Assembly: GCF_001766675.1 (NCBI RefSeq)
Contig: NZ_MJLT01000001.1
Span: 1 to 64,000, forward strand
Reading direction: 5' to 3'
Source of the DNA: Arthrobacter sp. SW1
GTDB taxonomy: Bacteria > Actinomycetota > Actinomycetes > Actinomycetales > Micrococcaceae
DNA: 64,000 nt
The notes beneath the pieces are model-generated. The model had not been told where the DNA came from, searched no databases, and worked only from the letters and a program-made list of their open reading frames with translations. The translations under genes and the position numbers were made by a program. Below, in pieces: positions 41,833 through 49,751 of this stretch. How positions within the stretch are numbered: the first letter of the stretch is position 1; every line of letters begins with the position of its first letter.

Positions 41833-42468
41833 ATGAACGACCCCATCACCAATCTTCACAACCCAGCGGAAGACCCTTTTGACGTTATTCTGGCGGACCC
41901 ACCCTGGGACGCGGAACAGAAGGGGCGACTTGGCGCCGCACGTCACTACGACCTGATGACCTTGGAAAAGATCAAGGGCATGGGCCCAGCCATCCAGGCT
42001 CTAACGAAGCCGGATGCCCATTGCTGGCTATGGGTAACCAACGCGACCCTTCGAGCCGGCTACGACGTCTTGGAAGCCTGGGGATTTACTGCGCGAAGCC
42101 CGTTGACGTGGGTGAAGCCGGTCTTCGGGCTGGGCAACTACCTGAGAAACGCCTCAGAGCATGTCCTACTCGGCACACGAGGAAAGGCCCCCGTGCGATA
42201 CAAGTCACAGCCCACCTGGATGTTCCTGCCCCGCATGGAGCACTCCCGTAAGCCGGATGAGCTCTACAGCGTGATCGACCGTGTCAGTGGCCCCGACACA
42301 AGAAAGCTCGAGCTCTTCGCCCGACGCCGCCCACCTGCCCCGAACTGGTCGGTATGGGGGAACGAAGTCGACTCCGACGTTTCCCTCGCAGCGTATGGTT
42401 ACGCAGTTCCGTCGGATCTTGACGAGCGGCTCCTGCCACAGACCGCCCCGGAGGGTCGTGATGCGTGA
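41833..42468 (+). CDS. MT-A70-family adenine-N6 methyltransferase
   Basis: A 211-residue methyltransferase. The catalytic motif DPPW is at residues about 21-24 (ILADPPWDAE), preceded by FDVI, and the family's later blocks are LWVTNATLRAGYDVLEAWGF, SPLTWVKP and EHVLLGTRGKAP, then RKPDELYSVIDRV. These enzymes methylate adenine in DNA or RNA with S-adenosylmethionine. The start at 41833 follows AAGAAAGGACG. There is no restriction gene beside it, so it is an orphan enzyme, likely protecting the element's DNA or marking its expression state. Confidence 0.88.
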   Translation: MNDPITNLHNPAEDPFDVILADPPWDAEQKGRLGAARHYDLMTLEKIKGMGPAIQALTKPDAHCWLWVTNATLRAGYDVLEAWGFTARSPLTWVKPVFGLGNYLRNASEHVLLGTRGKAPVRYKSQPTWMFLPRMEHSRKPDELYSVIDRVSGPDTRKLELFARRRPPAPNWSVWGNEVDSDVSLAAYGYAVPSDLDERLLPQTAPEGRDA

Positions 42469-42668
42469 TGTCGGACTCGAGGACGCCGCTGCCTACGAGC
42501 CTATGGGGATTCGCTATGTCCCTCATCGCTTGCGCCGTCGCGCTTTCGGTTTTGGTCGACGTAATCGCGAGTACCTGGAGGTGGCTGTTGCTCATCGTCG
42601 GAGCGGTCGGCCTCGTCGCCCTCGCCATCATGGCCGCCCGTTGGTGGTGGCACCGGAATCGCTGGTAA
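42468..42668 (+). CDS. Small two-helix membrane protein
   Basis: A 66-residue hydrophobic protein with two membrane helices (LWGFAMSLIACAVALSVLVDVIA and WLLLIVGAVGLVALAIMAA) ending in a tryptophan/basic cluster. Its start overlaps the methyltransferase stop (TGATG), showing translational coupling. It is probably a membrane partner of the coupling ATPase gene that follows; that role is inference. Confidence 0.6.
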   Translation: MSDSRTPLPTSLWGFAMSLIACAVALSVLVDVIASTWRWLLLIVGAVGLVALAIMAARWWWHRNRW

Positions 42669-42690
42669 TCCGCCGGGATGGAGCTCATCG

Positions 42691-42888
42691 ATGACCCGGC
42701 GGGGTCGTCCCCGGGAACTGCCGAGCAGGACGTCAGCGTCGTCCAGGGTCCGTCTTGTGCCCATACGGCGCAAGCAGCTTGACGCCGCACTAGTCGCAAA
42801 AGCCCTCATCGCCGCACAGCTCCTGAAAGAGTCCACAGACAGCCCGGCAGAGACTCAACAAACCAAAACCCGAAAGGAGGACGAATGA
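42691..42888 (+). CDS. Small basic protein coupled to the TraG-like gene
   Basis: A 65-residue protein with a basic N-terminus (MTRRGRPRELPSRTSAS), a helical stretch (QLDAALVAKALIAAQLL) and a polar tail. Its stop overlaps the TraG-like start (ATGA), and the coding tail contains that gene's AAAGGAGG ribosome site. Possibly a DNA-binding accessory of transfer. Confidence 0.6.
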   Translation: MTRRGRPRELPSRTSASSRVRLVPIRRKQLDAALVAKALIAAQLLKESTDSPAETQQTKTRKEDE

Positions 42889-45032
42889 AGAAAATCCCCA
42901 GCATTGTCTGGCGTGAAGTGCACTGGCCGTCACCCTTTACGGTCGAGCAAGCAATAGGCCTACTCACCCGACTGGCAACGGATCCGGAAAGCGGAACCGT
43001 CACCTTCGAAGCTCGCGGGCACGCTGGACGCGTGCGTTCCCTGGTTGGAATAAATAGCCGTCACACCCGTACCGTCTCACGCCTGATTCGTAGCCAAGTA
43101 GACGGCACAAGGTTGGTCACACCGCCGGCCGAGAGGCGTCCCACGGGGTGGGCCCAGTCCTTGACTATGGCACACCCTCGCCTGTCTCTCTCGACCGAAC
43201 GAATCGAAGGAACCATCCGCTCCGTGTTCGCAGCTCTTGCCAGCGCCGGCGAAAACGATGAGGTCGTTCTTCAGGTTCTCCTCGGTGAGCGTCTTGGACC
43301 TTCATTGCTCCCCCGCACCGTGGCCGATCCCCGGGATGGTTGGCTGAGCCACTTGCTCGGCCAACCGGAGCCTGCGAGCGCTGAGCTCCGAGCAAGTCTC
43401 CGTGCCCGTGCTGCCCAGCACGGATTCCGGTGCGTTGTCCGGGTTGGAGCCAGTGCTCCTACACCCACCCAGACGCAAGCTCTTGCCCGGGCGCTCTTTG
43501 GTGGTCTTCGCGTTGCCGAAGCCGCGGGTACTCGTCTCCATGCCCACGTTGAGCGCACCGTCAGGTTGGACGCTGCCTCACGGCCGTGCCAGTACCCTTT
43601 GAAGCTATCGGTCAGCGAGCTTGCAGGACTAATGGGCTGGCCGGCGGGCACGGCTCCTCTGCGTGGTGTGCCTGCAGCGCACCCGCGGAAGATCGTTCCG
43701 CCGAAGCACGCCAAGGTCACAGACCGTGTCATCGCCGTATCTGATGCACCGGGTGTGGACATGACGCTCGGCATCTCGGCGGACGGCGCTCCATTCCACA
43801 CGGTCTTAACCGCCCCGACGGGCGCCGGCAAGTCAGAAACTCTCCTGCGGCTGATTACAGCAGACATCCGGGCGGGGCGCGGCGTGCTGGTCATTGATCC
43901 GAAGAACGACCTCGTCCGGGCTGTATTGGCCCGTATCCCTGAGAGCCGACGCGATGATGTCGTGGTCATTGACCCGACCGACCCGCAGCCGGTCGGGGTG
44001 AATCCGCTCATCGACGAGGCACAGAATCCGGAACTCCTCGCGGAATCCTTGCTCGCGGCCATGAAGAGCATCTGGGAGGCCTCATGGGGTGTCCGCTCCG
44101 AAGAAGTCCTCAGCGCCGCGCTCCTCGCTCTCACCCGAACCAAAGGCGCCAATCTGCTTTGGTTACCAACCTTGCTATCGGATCGGCCCTTCCGGCAGAG
44201 AACCCTCCAGAACATCGATGACCCGTTCGGTGTCGAAGCCTTCTTTGCCCGCTACGACCAGATGACGCCCCAAGCCCAAGCGCAAATCATCGGACCAGCG
44301 CTCACGAAACTACGCCAGTTCCTTATCCGGCCCGGCCTCCGTGCCGTACTCGGACAATCCGCACCCAAGTTCACCTTTTCCGAGTTGTTCACCAAGCAAC
44401 GCATCGTGCTCGTCAGTCTCTCCAAGGGCACCGTCGGCGCCGAGTCAGCCCGACTGCTTGGCTCTGTTATTACCGGGATGCTGATGCCGCTCATCCTGCA
44501 ACGCAGCTCCTTGCCTCCAGAAAAGCGCTCGCTAGTTGGCATCTACATCGATGAAGTCCAGGATTATCTGGCACTACCCGGGGACCTCGCAGCCGCCTAC
44601 GCGCAGGCAAGAGGCATGAATGTTGCCTTCACCGCCGCCCACCAGTTCCGCGCCCAAATCCCTGCCCCTATGCTCGCTGCCTTCGATGCCAACGCTCGAA
44701 ACAAGATTGCCTGGGGCATGAACGCCTCTGACGCCTCAGACATCGCCAAGATGGCCCCTGGCCTTGTTATCGAAGACCTCATGCTCCTCCCCCGGTTCCA
44801 CGCCTACATGACAAGCGTGGCCAACGGAGAATCCACAGGCTGGATCAGCGCCCGCATGCTTGCTGCCGACCCTGAGTGCAGTAACCCGGCCGAAATCAAG
44901 GCAGCCTCGGCTCAACGCTATGGCGTCCCAGCCACGGCGACCGACGCACAGGTACGCCGGATGTTGCAGTTCCGTACGCCGCGTGCTGACGCGCTCGATA
45001 CGCCAGGACCGATCGGCAGGAGGCCGCGATGA
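42885..45032 (+). CDS. TraG/VirD4-like conjugative coupling ATPase
   Basis: A 715-residue ATPase. Walker A is APTGAGKSETLL (about residues 309-320), followed by a conserved VLVIDPKNDLVRAVLA; Walker B is IYIDEVQDYL (about 550), and the TraM/TraG-recognition block follows as YAQARGMNVAFTAAHQ with the hexamer arginine region after it. Residues 1-280 form an extra domain with no membrane helix, so it probably needs a separate membrane partner, such as the two-helix protein just upstream. It would deliver DNA to the transfer channel. Confidence 0.82.
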   Translation: MKKIPSIVWREVHWPSPFTVEQAIGLLTRLATDPESGTVTFEARGHAGRVRSLVGINSRHTRTVSRLIRSQVDGTRLVTPPAERRPTGWAQSLTMAHPRLSLSTERIEGTIRSVFAALASAGENDEVVLQVLLGERLGPSLLPRTVADPRDGWLSHLLGQPEPASAELRASLRARAAQHGFRCVVRVGASAPTPTQTQALARALFGGLRVAEAAGTRLHAHVERTVRLDAASRPCQYPLKLSVSELAGLMGWPAGTAPLRGVPAAHPRKIVPPKHAKVTDRVIAVSDAPGVDMTLGISADGAPFHTVLTAPTGAGKSETLLRLITADIRAGRGVLVIDPKNDLVRAVLARIPESRRDDVVVIDPTDPQPVGVNPLIDEAQNPELLAESLLAAMKSIWEASWGVRSEEVLSAALLALTRTKGANLLWLPTLLSDRPFRQRTLQNIDDPFGVEAFFARYDQMTPQAQAQIIGPALTKLRQFLIRPGLRAVLGQSAPKFTFSELFTKQRIVLVSLSKGTVGAESARLLGSVITGMLMPLILQRSSLPPEKRSLVGIYIDEVQDYLALPGDLAAAYAQARGMNVAFTAAHQFRAQIPAPMLAAFDANARNKIAWGMNASDASDIAKMAPGLVIEDLMLLPRFHAYMTSVANGESTGWISARMLAADPECSNPAEIKAASAQRYGVPATATDAQVRRMLQFRTPRADALDTPGPIGRRPR

Positions 45033-45190
45033 GGCGACAGACATGTGTGGAAGCGAGACCAGTCGGTCGACGAATCGCAGCAGTGAACTGCCTGGCCGCA
45101 CCCCGGCCGTCCGGCACCATCTTGCCAAAGCAGCCAGTGACTCATCCACCGTACCGGTGGATGAGCGGCAGAACAGTTGAGGGCGCGTAA
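45029..45190 (+). CDS. Possible micro-ORF coupled between TraG-like and replication genes
   Basis: A 53-residue basic frame whose ATG overlaps the TraG-like stop and whose TAA overlaps the ATG of the replication-relaxation gene. This double overlap suggests translation through all three. The amino-acid sequence has no recognisable feature, and a second frame (ATG at 45043) competes. It may just be a coupling ribosome path. Confidence 0.3.
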   Translation: MRRQTCVEARPVGRRIAAVNCLAAPRPSGTILPKQPVTHPPYRWMSGRTVEGA

Positions 45191-46002
45191 TGGTCGGCAA
45201 GCAGAAACTCACCGTACTGGCCGAAGCCTTGTCCGATCGCGATCTCGCCCTGCTCCGATTCCTTGGTTTCTCCCGCTTTGCCACCACCCGGCAGCTCGCG
45301 CGTTTCGCGCGACACAGGCACATCAGCTGGCAATCCGCACTCCGGCAAACCAGCCGGGCCATGAACGCGCTCACTGGCCTGAAGCTTACGACCAAGTTTC
45401 AGCGGCGCGTGGGCGGGAAGCGCGCCGGCAGCACCGGCATCGTTTGGGTGCTGACGCCCATGGGCCGTCGGCTGATCGACGCCGCCGGCGCCGAAGCGCC
45501 AGCCCGGCGCCATCGGCCTGAGACTGAACCTTCCACTACCTTCCTGAAGCACACTCTGGCGATCACCGAAACTCACTTGACGCTCAAGGAACTCGACAGC
45601 GCCGGCCAGATCGAACTACTTGGCTTCGAGCGTGAGCCCGCCTGCTGGCGCCGCTACCTCGCCTCAACCGGTGCAACCAGCGTGCTCAAGCCTGATGCCT
45701 TCATCATCATCGGATTGAGCAACTTTGAAGACCGGTACTTTCTGGAGATCGACTGCGACAGCGAAGCGCTGGCCGTTATTGTGCGCAAGGCAATCCAGTA
45801 CCAGACCTACCAGCGCAGCAATACTGAACAGAAGACACACGGCGTCTTCCCAGCGGTCCTTTGGATTACCCCGACCGAGCGTCGTGCCACCAAGATCAAC
45901 CAGCGTCTGGCACACGAAGAAGACATCATTCCCGGATTGTTTTCTGCCATCAGTTTCGAGCACTTTGCCGATTCCGTCTTGGCGGGACCGATCCCACCTT
46001 GA
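45190..46002 (+). CDS. Replication-relaxation family protein
   Basis: A 270-residue protein that matches the replication-relaxation family found on actinobacterial plasmids and ICEs: a winged-helix N-terminus (LSDRDLALLRFLGFSRFATTRQLARFA, TSRAMNALTGLKL, VWVLTPMGRRLID) and a C-terminal nuclease-like domain (LKPDAFIIIGLSNFEDRYFLEIDCDSE) with acidic residues in restriction-nuclease-like spacing (PDxxx...ExD). It is thought to act in plasmid replication or DNA processing; here it is the best candidate for DNA processing at the origin of transfer. Confidence 0.75.
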   Translation: MVGKQKLTVLAEALSDRDLALLRFLGFSRFATTRQLARFARHRHISWQSALRQTSRAMNALTGLKLTTKFQRRVGGKRAGSTGIVWVLTPMGRRLIDAAGAEAPARRHRPETEPSTTFLKHTLAITETHLTLKELDSAGQIELLGFEREPACWRRYLASTGATSVLKPDAFIIIGLSNFEDRYFLEIDCDSEALAVIVRKAIQYQTYQRSNTEQKTHGVFPAVLWITPTERRATKINQRLAHEEDIIPGLFSAISFEHFADSVLAGPIPP

Positions 46003-46065
46003 CAGCCGCCAATTCCCCGAGAGCGCCCCGTTCGACAAGGCACCAACACCCAGAAAGGAGGGACC

Positions 46066-46854
46066 ATGAACAAGAACCCCGAACAAAGCAATCCCCGTAA
46101 GAACCCGGAGCACAGTGCACGAATCCGGCAGCCGGCGAACTTTGCCGACGACCTATGGCTCGCGGAAAGGGCCCGGACGGACATTTCCCGGGAAGTAGCC
46201 CAGCAGATCGCAAGCCTTATCGCTCCGTCGCGGCGCAGTGCACTCGCCCGCTTCGCCCACGGAGAACCTCTGAAGAATGCCGACCTTCGAGCCGAGTACC
46301 TCGAAATCCTGGATGCACCTGACCTCCCGGCCGAAGTACACGACTGGATCCACTGGCTCGGAAGCCATCTTATTCATGCGGAGAACCCGCAACCGCAGCG
46401 TAAGGACCGGACTTTGCCCGTTCCCCGTCTAGACCAAATCTTGTGGCGGACATGGCTCTTCCACGATCAGGATGAAACACGCCAGGGAGCGCAAGGATAT
46501 GTACGCGGCACCGCCAGCCCCGAGGAAATCGCAGCCGTCGAACAACAGATCCGCGACCTGGTCACAAGCTACGGAGACCCCTTCCTGGCGTTCTTATCGA
46601 TGAACGACGTTGACGCCCTGGCACCCAACCTCGAGGAAACATTCAATGACTTCTTCGAAGGCACATATGAGTCACGCGAGGACCTGCTTTACGCCATGAC
46701 CGAGCTTCAAGAAGTCGAGGAAGCCATCCGCGGGTTCCAAGACCGCATCGGCGGCGAAGCCGTCTACATCGACTATGACGAAATCTGGGAACGCCTGCAG
46801 GACGCCTACACCATAGTCCCAATGCGCGGCAGCTTCTACGTCTTCACCAAGTAA
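46066..46854 (+). CDS. ArdA-like C-terminal protein, paralogue 1
   Basis: A 262-residue protein. The last about 70 residues match ArdA antirestriction proteins in plan: GTYESREDLL (about 198), VYIDYDEIWERLQDAYTIV (about 233-251) and the end GSFYVF. ArdA mimics B-form DNA to block type I restriction and is acidic; this protein is also acid-rich at its end. The N-terminal two thirds (LARFAHGEPLKNADLRAEYLE) is not ArdA-like and is shared with the next gene. AAAGGAGG precedes the start. Antirestriction function is an inference from the C-terminal pattern. Confidence 0.6.
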   Translation: MNKNPEQSNPRKNPEHSARIRQPANFADDLWLAERARTDISREVAQQIASLIAPSRRSALARFAHGEPLKNADLRAEYLEILDAPDLPAEVHDWIHWLGSHLIHAENPQPQRKDRTLPVPRLDQILWRTWLFHDQDETRQGAQGYVRGTASPEEIAAVEQQIRDLVTSYGDPFLAFLSMNDVDALAPNLEETFNDFFEGTYESREDLLYAMTELQEVEEAIRGFQDRIGGEAVYIDYDEIWERLQDAYTIVPMRGSFYVFTK

Positions 46855-46869
46855 CGAAAGGAGGCAATT

Positions 46870-47706
46870 ATGGAACAGCACCCACACTATGAACCCAATG
46901 ACCCAGAGGAATCCCTGCGTTCCTTCATCCGGAATGGACTTATCGAACACGCACCGTCGACCGATCACGAATTCGACGAGTCCTTGACCCTCCTGAACGC
47001 CCTCCTGCAATCCGACTGCGCTCGTGCCCACGAGGCCTGCACGCCGCTCGCACCGGACACCGCCCGCGGCATCGCAGCCGTCCTGGCCTGCGCTCTCCCG
47101 CCCCACTCCGCGCTCATCGATTTCGCCGACGGCGCCGAACCCGACTATCCAAAGCTCTGGGACGAAGTCGGGCAACTCCGGCGCCGCAGCCTCCGCCCAA
47201 AAGCCAGCGAGTATCTCACCTGGCTCACCGGCCACCTCATCGCCTCCCAGCTCCCGGAACTAGCCCCGTCGCGGCCACCACGGCCCGACACAGGCGGAAC
47301 ACACTTCATCGCGGCCGACAACGCGCTCGGCCTGATCCTCGCCCTACACAGCCCCACCTGCCGTGACAGCAGGCCGACACGAGACAAACTCTTCGAAGCC
47401 GGCGTGAATCTCGCTTTGAACTACGGCACGCCCGCGGTCGCATTCCTGCGTATTCCGACCGTGGATGCAGCCCAACCGGACCTCGAAGAGGCCTTCAACA
47501 AGGCCCACTACGGCAGCTTCGATTCTCTCGAAGACATCTTCGACACCTTCTTCCAAGTCATTACCGTCGACACCGACCAACAGCACCGGCACCCCTACTG
47601 CGCCGTGAACGACGAGGAACGCCAAAGCATGCACCGCAAACTCGGCACAAGATTCCAGATCGTCGAGGCCGGCGGACACTTCCATCTGTTCCTGAGGGAC
47701 GTCTAG
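46870..47706 (+). CDS. ArdA-like C-terminal protein, paralogue 2
   Basis: A 278-residue paralogue, 15 bases downstream. Matching blocks in order: LIDFADGAEPDYPKLWDEV / ARFAHGEPLKNADLRAEYL; WLTGHLIASQ / WLGSHLIHAE; NYGTPAVAFLRIPTVDAAQPDLEEAF / SYGDPFLAFLSMNDVDALAPNLEETF; GSFDSLEDI / GTYESREDL; end GGHFHLF / GSFYVF. The tyrosine-rich ArdA signature (IDYxxIWER) is replaced by NDEERQSMHRKL, so the two have diverged. They probably arose by duplication and may block different host systems. Confidence 0.58.
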   Translation: MEQHPHYEPNDPEESLRSFIRNGLIEHAPSTDHEFDESLTLLNALLQSDCARAHEACTPLAPDTARGIAAVLACALPPHSALIDFADGAEPDYPKLWDEVGQLRRRSLRPKASEYLTWLTGHLIASQLPELAPSRPPRPDTGGTHFIAADNALGLILALHSPTCRDSRPTRDKLFEAGVNLALNYGTPAVAFLRIPTVDAAQPDLEEAFNKAHYGSFDSLEDIFDTFFQVITVDTDQQHRHPYCAVNDEERQSMHRKLGTRFQIVEAGGHFHLFLRDV

Positions 47707-47795
47707 CCTTGCTGGAAAACGACCCCCGGCGACCACGCCCGGCACCACAGAATCCTCTTGACTCTTCGGTCGGAAGAAGCGTCAATCAGGAGGAC

Positions 47796-49682
47796 ATGAC
47801 ATACAGCGCACCCTTCACGAAATCACAGCAACCGGCCGCCGCCGGCATGGGATTCCTCGGAGGACTCGAGCAAGGCTTCACCCCGAAGCGCGCCATCTCA
47901 TACATCCGCGTCTCCACCAAAGAACAAGCCAAACGCGGCGGCCGTGAAGAAGGCTTCTCCATCCCAGCCCAACGCGAAGCCAACAAACGCAAAGCCCAAT
48001 CAATGGGCGCCATGATCATCAAAGAATTCGTCGACGCTGGCGAGACCGGCACGAACATGAAACGCGAAGGTCTCCAGGCCATGCTGAAGTACCTGGCCGA
48101 AGATCCCAACGTCGACTTCGTCATCGTCCATAAGCTCGACCGTCTCGCCCGCGACCGGGAACTCGACGCCCAGATCTCTCGCGTGATCCGCTCGCACAAC
48201 ACCCAGCTCATCTCCACCGTGGAGGCCATCGATGACACGCCCTCCGGCATGCTTATGCACGGCATCCTGGCATCCATCTCAGAGTTCTACTCCCGGAACC
48301 TGGCCAGCGAAGTAATGAAGGGGCTCGTCCAGAAAGCGGAAACCGGAGGCACCCCCGGACGCGCGCCACTTGGCTACCTCAACAAGCGCTACGTCGACAA
48401 CATGGGACGCGAATACCGCACCGTCGAGACCGACCCCCAACGCGCGCCGCTCATGAAACACGCTTTCGAGCTTTACGCCACCGGAGAATGGTCACTCCGC
48501 AACCTCGCAGGCCACCTCGAAGCCCAAGGCCTCACCACCCGCGCTACCCCAGGACGTCCCGCGAAACCGGTCAGCGACAAAGTCCTCCTCCGCCTCTTCC
48601 GGAACCCGTACTACCGCGGCGTCATCCTCTACCAAAACATCGAGTACGCCGGTACCCACGAATTACTCATCGACCCCAGTACCTGGTTCAGAGTCCAAGC
48701 CGTTCTTGACGGCCATCGCAACGGCGAACGGACCCGTGTCCATGCCCATTACCTCAAAAGCACCGTCCGCTGCGGACGCTGCGGCTCCCGCATGATCGTC
48801 CACAACGCCAAAGGCAGTAACGGTGACATCTACCCTTACTTCATCTGCATCGCCAAACGCCAGAAAACCACCGACTGCAGCATCCGAGCCGTCCTCATCG
48901 ACGCCGTCGAAGACAAAGTCGCCGATCTCTACCAATCGATCACCCTCAGCACTGCCGACCGTGAACGCATCGAAACCGCAATCCTGGACCAAATCGCCGC
49001 GAGCAGCCGCGACAGCATCGAGCACCGGAAGAACCTCAAGCAACACAAGGACCAACTCGAGCGAGAACGCCAGCGCCTCATCCAAGCCCACTATGCAGAC
49101 GCAATTCCCCTCGAACTCCTCAAGACGGAGCAAGACCGCATCGCCAAAACCCTCGCTAGCATCGAGACGGAACTAGCCAGCCTCACCGACCAAGCCACCA
49201 CAGCGAAAGCCAACCTGGCCAAGATCCTCGATCTCCTCGAAAACTGCCACCAAACCTACGTGGCCCTCCCCGACCACCTCCGCAGGCTCCTGAACCTCGC
49301 CATCTTCGAGGAAATCCTCATCGACACCGATGACGAGCACAACGTCCGCCCGACCGGCAGACTGGCGAAGCCGCTCGATACGCTCACCGACCGGTTCCAC
49401 GTCATTGCCCAGCAAACACGTCAACAAAAAAGCACGAGCCCCGTCCCGAAGGACGAAGCTCGTGCTAATTCATGCTCTACGTACCGAAGCGAGGCCATGC
49501 ACAATGCCATTATTTCGCATACGGTACCAATGGTGGAGGTAAGGGGATTCGAACCCCTGACCTTCTGCATGCCATGCAGACGCGCTACCAACTGCGCCAT
49601 ACCCCCGTATTTTCGCCGCTCCACAGGCAAAGAAACAATCTCTTCCGCCCTGCCTTGCGGCGAAGCAACTCCAATATCTTAG
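47796..49682 (+). CDS. Large serine recombinase, end fused through tRNA-Ala
   Basis: A 628-residue frame. N-terminal resolvase domain with the catalytic serine at about residue 40 (ISYIRVSTKEQ) and FVIVHKLDRLARD; recombinase domain (residues about 190-300); zinc ribbon CGRCGSRM...C...C near 325-355; long coiled coil near 420-490. The start at 47796 has AGGAGGAC; a TTG at 47709 is unlikely. After about residue 545 the frame reads through a minus-strand terminator and antisense tRNA-Ala (residues about 579-604), which is unlikely to be original protein. It integrates the element; its true C-terminus probably lies before 49430. Confidence 0.88.
   Translation: MTYSAPFTKSQQPAAAGMGFLGGLEQGFTPKRAISYIRVSTKEQAKRGGREEGFSIPAQREANKRKAQSMGAMIIKEFVDAGETGTNMKREGLQAMLKYLAEDPNVDFVIVHKLDRLARDRELDAQISRVIRSHNTQLISTVEAIDDTPSGMLMHGILASISEFYSRNLASEVMKGLVQKAETGGTPGRAPLGYLNKRYVDNMGREYRTVETDPQRAPLMKHAFELYATGEWSLRNLAGHLEAQGLTTRATPGRPAKPVSDKVLLRLFRNPYYRGVILYQNIEYAGTHELLIDPSTWFRVQAVLDGHRNGERTRVHAHYLKSTVRCGRCGSRMIVHNAKGSNGDIYPYFICIAKRQKTTDCSIRAVLIDAVEDKVADLYQSITLSTADRERIETAILDQIAASSRDSIEHRKNLKQHKDQLERERQRLIQAHYADAIPLELLKTEQDRIAKTLASIETELASLTDQATTAKANLAKILDLLENCHQTYVALPDHLRRLLNLAIFEEILIDTDDEHNVRPTGRLAKPLDTLTDRFHVIAQQTRQQKSTSPVPKDEARANSCSTYRSEAMHNAIISHTVPMVEVRGFEPLTFCMPCRRATNCAIPPYFRRSTGKETISSALPCGEATPIS
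49425..49466 (-). terminator. Rho-independent terminator of tRNA-Ala
   Basis: On the minus strand AGCACGAGC pairs with GCTCGTGCT around an inner GTCC-TTCG-GGAC hairpin, followed by six Ts. It lies 65 bases past the tRNA-Ala 3' end and inside the recombinase reading frame. Confidence 0.85.
49531..49606 (-). tRNA. tRNA-Ala (GGC anticodon)
   Basis: Folds as a standard tRNA on the minus strand: acceptor GGGGGTA/TACCTCC, D arm GCGCAGTTGGTAGCGC, anticodon stem TCTGC/GCAGA with loop ATGGCAT (anticodon GGC), T arm AGGGG-TTCGAAT-CCCCT, and encoded CCA at 49531-49533. It borders the mobile element; the gene is whole after integration. Antisense reading of it produces the spurious GFEPLTFCMP and GKGIRTPDLL peptides often seen in databases. 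Confidence 0.97.
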
Positions 49683-49751
49683 AACAGGCACTCCGAAAAT
49701 TCCAAATCGGGCATATGTGCCTGTTGTGCCATGTCAGGCCGGACTTTCGCC

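Larger units (their letters stand above)
31530..49530. mobile_element. Integrative mobilisable/conjugative element next to tRNA-Ala
   Basis: About 18 kb between chromosomal catabolic genes and tRNA-Ala. It holds a serine recombinase at one end, a TraG/VirD4-like ATPase, a replication-relaxation protein, a TrbL/VirB6-like membrane protein, controller-type regulators, Lsr2, an adenine methyltransferase and ArdA-like proteins. This content and lower GC in the left half mark it as foreign. The ends are approximate: the right end is near or inside the recombinase 3' end and tRNA-Ala, the left between 31480 and 31700. No direct repeat of useful length was found. Confidence 0.82.

Noticed and set aside
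45043..45180. Alternative frame after the TraG-like gene (ATG 45043)
   Set aside because: Overlaps the better-coupled frame at 45029 and has no ribosome site; neither is strongly supported.
31503..49606. Direct repeat GGTTCGA(A/G)TCCC as attL/attR
   Set aside because: The 11-of-12 match is only the universal T-loop consensus of tRNAs, so it cannot define attachment sites.
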